From an uncultured Prevotellaceae bacterium (lineage in GTDB: Bacteria > Bacteroidota > Bacteroidia > Bacteroidales > Bacteroidaceae): 40,543 nt of DNA. A model generated the notes under the pieces. The model had not been told where the DNA came from. It saw only the letters and a program-made list of their open reading frames with translations, and ran no database searches. This document shows positions 37,422 through 40,543 of this stretch, in pieces. Each line of letters begins with the position of its first letter. Position 1 is the stretch's first letter. Where the stretch lies: positions 1-40,543 of the forward strand of contig CAMVAT010000027.1 of the NCBI GenBank assembly GCA_947165505.1. The letters are read 5' to 3'. The translations under genes and the position numbers were made by a program.

Positions 37422-38192
37422 ATGAAGAAAACATGCTTGTTGACGTGGCTGCTGTGCATGATGGCGGCCATGTCGTATGCTCAGGACGCGATTCCCTGTG
37501 AGTCGTTTTTGATTGATGATGTGAAATTTACCATGGTGCCTGTCGAGGGCGGCACATTTATGTTGGGTCACGACGAGACAACCGACGACGACTTCCCCGC
37601 CGACGGTCCAGCGCACGAGGTGACCGTGGGCAATTACTATATCGGCGAGACACTGGTGACGCAGGCCCTCTGGACCGCCGTGATGGGCACTAACCCCTCG
37701 AAATTCACCAGCGACGGCCAGTTGCCCGTGGAGTCGGTCAATGTGATGAATTGTCGGCAATTCATCGCCAAGCTCAATGAGTTGACCGGCAGGCAGTTTC
37801 GTTTCCTCACCGAAGAGGAGTGGGAGTATGCCGCGCGTGGCGGTAAGTATTCTAAGGGCTATAAGTATGCCGGCGGCAACGACCTCGAGGCTGTGGGATG
37901 GGTGTATCACAACAGTGGCGAGCAGACGCACCCCGTGAAGCAGAAAGCCCCCAACGAGCTGGGTCTGTACGACATGACCGGCAATGTGTGGGAGTGGACC
38001 AGCAGCGGTTTCGCCCGCTACGGCAAGCAGCCCAAGTTGCAGCCCACCGACGGTGGTTATCGTTTCGTGTATCGTGGCGGTGCCTATTACACCGACGACC
38101 GTTTCTCGCCCGTCTATCACCGTTCGCACGGTCAGATCTCAGATGCCACCAGCTATATCGGCCTCAGGTTGGCCATGGACTTTGCGCAGTGA
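37422..38192 (+). CDS. secreted SUMF1/FGE-fold domain protein
   Basis: 256 residues from the ATG at 37422 (signal peptide MKKTCLLTWLLCMMAAMSYA; promoter just upstream). The rest is one formylglycine-generating-enzyme fold: FTMVPVEGGTFMLGHD, VTVGNYYIGETLVTQALWTA, LPVESVNVMNCRQFIAKLN, FRFLTEEEWEYAARGG, LGLYDMTGNVWEWTSSG and final SYIGLRLAMDF. The paired active-site cysteines of true FGE are not present in the C-terminal part, so sulfatase activation is unlikely. In Bacteroidota this fold is often used as a binding scaffold on exported proteins. The stop TGA is the first part of a GAGGTTTAAGATTT repeat leading to the alpha-galactosidase gene. Confidence 0.88.
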   Translation: MKKTCLLTWLLCMMAAMSYAQDAIPCESFLIDDVKFTMVPVEGGTFMLGHDETTDDDFPADGPAHEVTVGNYYIGETLVTQALWTAVMGTNPSKFTSDGQLPVESVNVMNCRQFIAKLNELTGRQFRFLTEEEWEYAARGGKYSKGYKYAGGNDLEAVGWVYHNSGEQTHPVKQKAPNELGLYDMTGNVWEWTSSGFARYGKQPKLQPTDGGYRFVYRGGAYYTDDRFSPVYHRSHGQISDATSYIGLRLAMDFAQ

Positions 38193-38249
38193 GGTTTAAG
38201 ATTTGAGGTTTGAGAATTGGGGCTTGAGATTTGAGGTTTGAGGTTTATG
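38190..38249 (+). repeat. TGAGGTTTGAGATT repeat starting in a stop codon
   Basis: The stop TGA begins TGAGGTTTAAGATTTGAGG, continued by TTTGAGAATTGGGGCTTGAG and ATTTGAGGTTTGAGGTTTATG. The complementary unit (CTCCAATCTCAAAC) fills the end of the window after 40487. Confidence 0.8.
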
Positions 38250-38294
38250 ATTACTCAATCTGTAATGAATAGCATCCACCTAAAATCAACCAAT

Positions 38295-40487
38295 ATGAAA
38301 AAACTGCTAACTATTGCCATGATGGCTGTGGCCGCCTCTGCTTGGGCTGGCCCGGTGACCATCCAAACCAAGAACATGACACTGTTGTTGAACGCCGACG
38401 AGGGCCGGCAATCGGAGTATGTGTATTTCGGTCCACGGCTCAACAGTGCCGACGCCGACCATGTGCAGCGCCATGCCGAGGGCCGCATGAACGCCTATCC
38501 CGCCTACGGCATGAACACCCCCGCCGACTGTGCCTTTGCCATGCGCCATGCCGACGGCAACCTCTCCACCGACTTGGTGGTGAGCGGCGTAGAACGCCTG
38601 AAAAACGACGGCAACACCATCACCGTCATCCACCTGAAAGATAAGGTATATCCCGTCAAAGTAGATCTGTGCTACATGGAATACAAAGATGTGGATATGA
38701 TCGAGGCGTGGACGGAAATCACCAACAACGAGAAATCGACCGTCACCCTCACGCAGTTCGCCTCGGCCATACTGCCCATCCGCCGGGGCGACGTGTGGCT
38801 CTCGCACTTCTACGGTTCGTGGGCCAACGAGGCCAGACTGGTGGAAGAGCCGTTGCAGCCCGGCCAAACCGTCATCCGCAACAAAGACGGTGTGCGCAAC
38901 TCGCACACCGACCATGCCGAGGTGATGTTCTCGCTCGACGGCAAGGGTCGCGAGAATCAGGGCGACGTGATAGGTGCCGCCCTCTGCTACAGCGGCAACT
39001 ACCGTCTGAAGATTGACACCGACGACACCGAATACCACTATTTCTATGCCGGCATCAACGAGGACAACTCGGAGTATCACCTGAAGAAAGGTGAGACCTT
39101 CGCCACGCCCCACCTGGCGCTCACCTACAGCCGCGAGGGACTGAGCGGCGCCTCGCGCAACTTCCACCGCTGGGGACGCAAGTACCAGATGCGGCACGGC
39201 AACGTAGAGCGTAAGATACTGCTCAACTCATGGGAAGGCGTGTATTTCGACATCAACCAGCAGGGCATGGACCAGATGATGGCCGACATCGCCGACATGG
39301 GCGGCGAGCTCTTTGTGATGGACGACGGCTGGTTTGGCGTGAAATATCCGCGCAAGAGCGACAATTCATCGCTCGGCGACTGGGAGATAGACCGCACCAA
39401 ACTGCCCGAGGGCATCGACGGACTGCTGCGCGACGCACGGAAGCATGGCATCAAGTTCGGCATCTGGATCGAGCCCGAGATGACCAACACCGTGAGCGAG
39501 CTGTACGAGAAACACCCCGATTGGATTATCAAGGCCCCGCAGCGCGACCCCGTGTTGGGGCGTGGCGGCACCCAGCTGGTGCTCGACCTGGGCAACCCCA
39601 AGGTGCAGGACTTCGTCTTCGACGTGGTTGACCGCCTGATGAGCCAGTATCCCGAGATTGATTACATCAAGTGGGATGCCAATATGGCCATCATGAACCA
39701 CGGCAGCCAGTATCTGAGCATGGGCGACCAGAGCCATCTCTATATCGAATATCATCGTGGCTTCGCCAAGGTGTGCGACCGCATCCGACAGAAATATCCC
39801 GACCTGACCATCCAGGCATGTGCCAGCGGCGGCGGTCGTGCCAACTGGGGCGTGATGCCGTGGTTCGACGAGTTCTGGGTGAGCGACAACACCGATGCCC
39901 TGCAGCGCATCTATATGCAGTGGGGTACCTCGTATTTCTTCCCCGCCATCGCCATGGCCTCGCATATCTCTGCCACGCCCAACCACACCGTCTTCCGCAC
40001 CACGGCACTGAAATACCGTATCGACGTGGCCATGAGCGGACGCTTGGGCATGGAGATACAGCCCAAGAACATGACCGACGAGGAGAAGACTCTCTGTCGC
40101 AACGCCATTGCCGAATACAAGCAGATACGTCCTGTCGTGCAGTTCGGCGACCTCTACCGTCTGCTCTCACCCTACGACAAGAAAGGGCTGGCCTCGCTGA
40201 TGTACGTGGCGGAACAGAAAGACAAGGCCGTGTTCTTCTGGTGGAAGACCGAGTCGATGCAGAACGAGCATCTGCCGCGCGTGAAGATGGCCGGTCTCGA
40301 CCCCGCGCGCCGCTATAAGGTGCATGAGCTGAACCGCATCGACCTGCAACCGCTCGACTGCGAGGGACAGGCCTACACAGGTGAATACCTGATGACCCGC
40401 GGACTGGAGATGCCCTACCGCAACGAGGTGGAGTGGGGCAAGAAAAACGAGTGGGCCAGCCGCGTACTGCTCTTAGAGGCTGAGTAA
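38295..40487 (+). CDS. secreted alpha-galactosidase, glycoside hydrolase family 36
   Basis: 730 residues from the ATG at 38295 (signal peptide MKKLLTIAMMAVAASAWA; an earlier in-frame ATG at 38238 lies in repeat). N-terminal beta-sandwich (about 20-300), then a TIM barrel: NSWEGVYFDINQQ, FVMDDGWFGVKYPRKSDNSS, GIKFGIWIEPEMTN. The nucleophile is Asp461 in YIKWDANM, the acid/base probably Asp531 in VSDNTDALQR, and ACASGGGRANWG lies between. C-terminal beta domain to 730. All match GH36, which frees galactose from raffinose, stachyose and galactomannan side chains. No SusCD pair is in the window, so any polysaccharide locus would lie downstream. Confidence 0.95.
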   Translation: MKKLLTIAMMAVAASAWAGPVTIQTKNMTLLLNADEGRQSEYVYFGPRLNSADADHVQRHAEGRMNAYPAYGMNTPADCAFAMRHADGNLSTDLVVSGVERLKNDGNTITVIHLKDKVYPVKVDLCYMEYKDVDMIEAWTEITNNEKSTVTLTQFASAILPIRRGDVWLSHFYGSWANEARLVEEPLQPGQTVIRNKDGVRNSHTDHAEVMFSLDGKGRENQGDVIGAALCYSGNYRLKIDTDDTEYHYFYAGINEDNSEYHLKKGETFATPHLALTYSREGLSGASRNFHRWGRKYQMRHGNVERKILLNSWEGVYFDINQQGMDQMMADIADMGGELFVMDDGWFGVKYPRKSDNSSLGDWEIDRTKLPEGIDGLLRDARKHGIKFGIWIEPEMTNTVSELYEKHPDWIIKAPQRDPVLGRGGTQLVLDLGNPKVQDFVFDVVDRLMSQYPEIDYIKWDANMAIMNHGSQYLSMGDQSHLYIEYHRGFAKVCDRIRQKYPDLTIQACASGGGRANWGVMPWFDEFWVSDNTDALQRIYMQWGTSYFFPAIAMASHISATPNHTVFRTTALKYRIDVAMSGRLGMEIQPKNMTDEEKTLCRNAIAEYKQIRPVVQFGDLYRLLSPYDKKGLASLMYVAEQKDKAVFFWWKTESMQNEHLPRVKMAGLDPARRYKVHELNRIDLQPLDCEGQAYTGEYLMTRGLEMPYRNEVEWGKKNEWASRVLLLEAE

Positions 40488-40543
40488 TCTCCAATCTCAA
40501 ACCTCCAATCTCAAACCTCCAATCTCAAACCTCCAATCTCAAA
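40488..40543 (+). repeat. CTCCAATCTCAAAC repeat at the window end
   Basis: Four CTCCAATCTCAAAC units (14 bp), truncated by the window. No G on the plus strand. By analogy with the other junctions a plus-strand start codon is expected shortly after the window. Confidence 0.85.

Noticed and set aside
37422..38192. True formylglycine-generating enzyme
   Set aside because: The fold motifs are present, but the paired active-site cysteines are missing and no sulfatase gene is nearby.
38307..39197. 296-residue minus-strand frame within the alpha-galactosidase gene
   Set aside because: Shadow of a strongly supported GH36 enzyme.
1..40543. Prophage, integrative element or insertion sequence ends
   Set aside because: No integrase, relaxase, phage structural gene, DDE transposase or terminal repeats with target duplications were seen; the Y1 gene lacks IS200-type ends.

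Overview
This window reads as chromosome of a Bacteroidota bacterium, most likely a Bacteroidales/Prevotellaceae gut or oral commensal. The signs are Bacteroidota-type promoters (TTTG, about 20 bp, TAnnTTTG) instead of sigma70 boxes, no obvious Shine-Dalgarno sites, and lineage-typical proteins: DUF3078, DUF1573, a type IX secretion (T9SS) type B sorting domain, a PorT-like barrel, a DPP5-like S9 peptidase and GH36 alpha-galactosidase. Coding density is high. Nothing resembles a prophage, integrative element, rRNA, tRNA or CRISPR.

Layout. 95-6348 (+): an unusual four-gene module, made of a small membrane protein, a tubulin/FtsZ-like protein, a giant actin/Hsp70-fold protein with a 580-residue unknown N-terminal half, and a membrane-anchored coiled-coil protein. 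6448-7452 (+): a HUH/Y1 (RAYT-like) transposase. 7522-11016: an ABC exporter divergent from ComEC. 10961-14647 (-): a transmembrane Ser/Thr kinase followed and preceded by four small exported proteins that share the kinase's own extracytoplasmic domain. 14772-18405 (-): UvrA and a T9SS-sorted protein. 18544-22466 (+): a LysM/periplasmic-binding protein, a PorT-like barrel and a POT peptide transporter. 22579-32148 (-): two tandem Dcu C4-dicarboxylate transporters, a small secreted protein, an MFS permease, a dipeptidyl peptidase and YidC. 32460-34375: DUF3078 and DUF1573 proteins. 34586-40487 (+): two tandem deoxynucleoside kinases, a HAD hydrolase, an orphan Vsr nuclease, a sulfatase-modifying-fold protein and alpha-galactosidase.

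Two gene systems look undescribed. One is the kinase plus satellite-ligand cluster: five copies of one helical domain, one of them being the kinase's sensor. The other is the tubulin-like plus actin-like operon, which pairs two cytoskeletal-type nucleotide-binding folds with two membrane proteins.

A third layer is non-coding. Almost every same-strand gene junction without a clear promoter carries a short tandem repeat on the coding strand. It is nearly free of G, runs right up to the start codon, and exists in several sequence families (ACTCCCAA, CCCTAAA, CCCTCAA, CTCACCTCTTAC, GTAAAAA/TAACG). Related G-rich units begin inside stop codons. Two of these junctions also carry a 23-26 bp inverted repeat resembling REP/BIME elements, plausible targets of the RAYT-like protein. 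In general, genes with good TAnnTTTG promoters lack these leaders. The yidC leader is the exception, where the array lies inside the transcribed 5' UTR.

Limits: function calls come from motif reading without database searches. Protein starts were moved downstream of the longest reading frame wherever a signal peptide, promoter or repeat made the longer version implausible.
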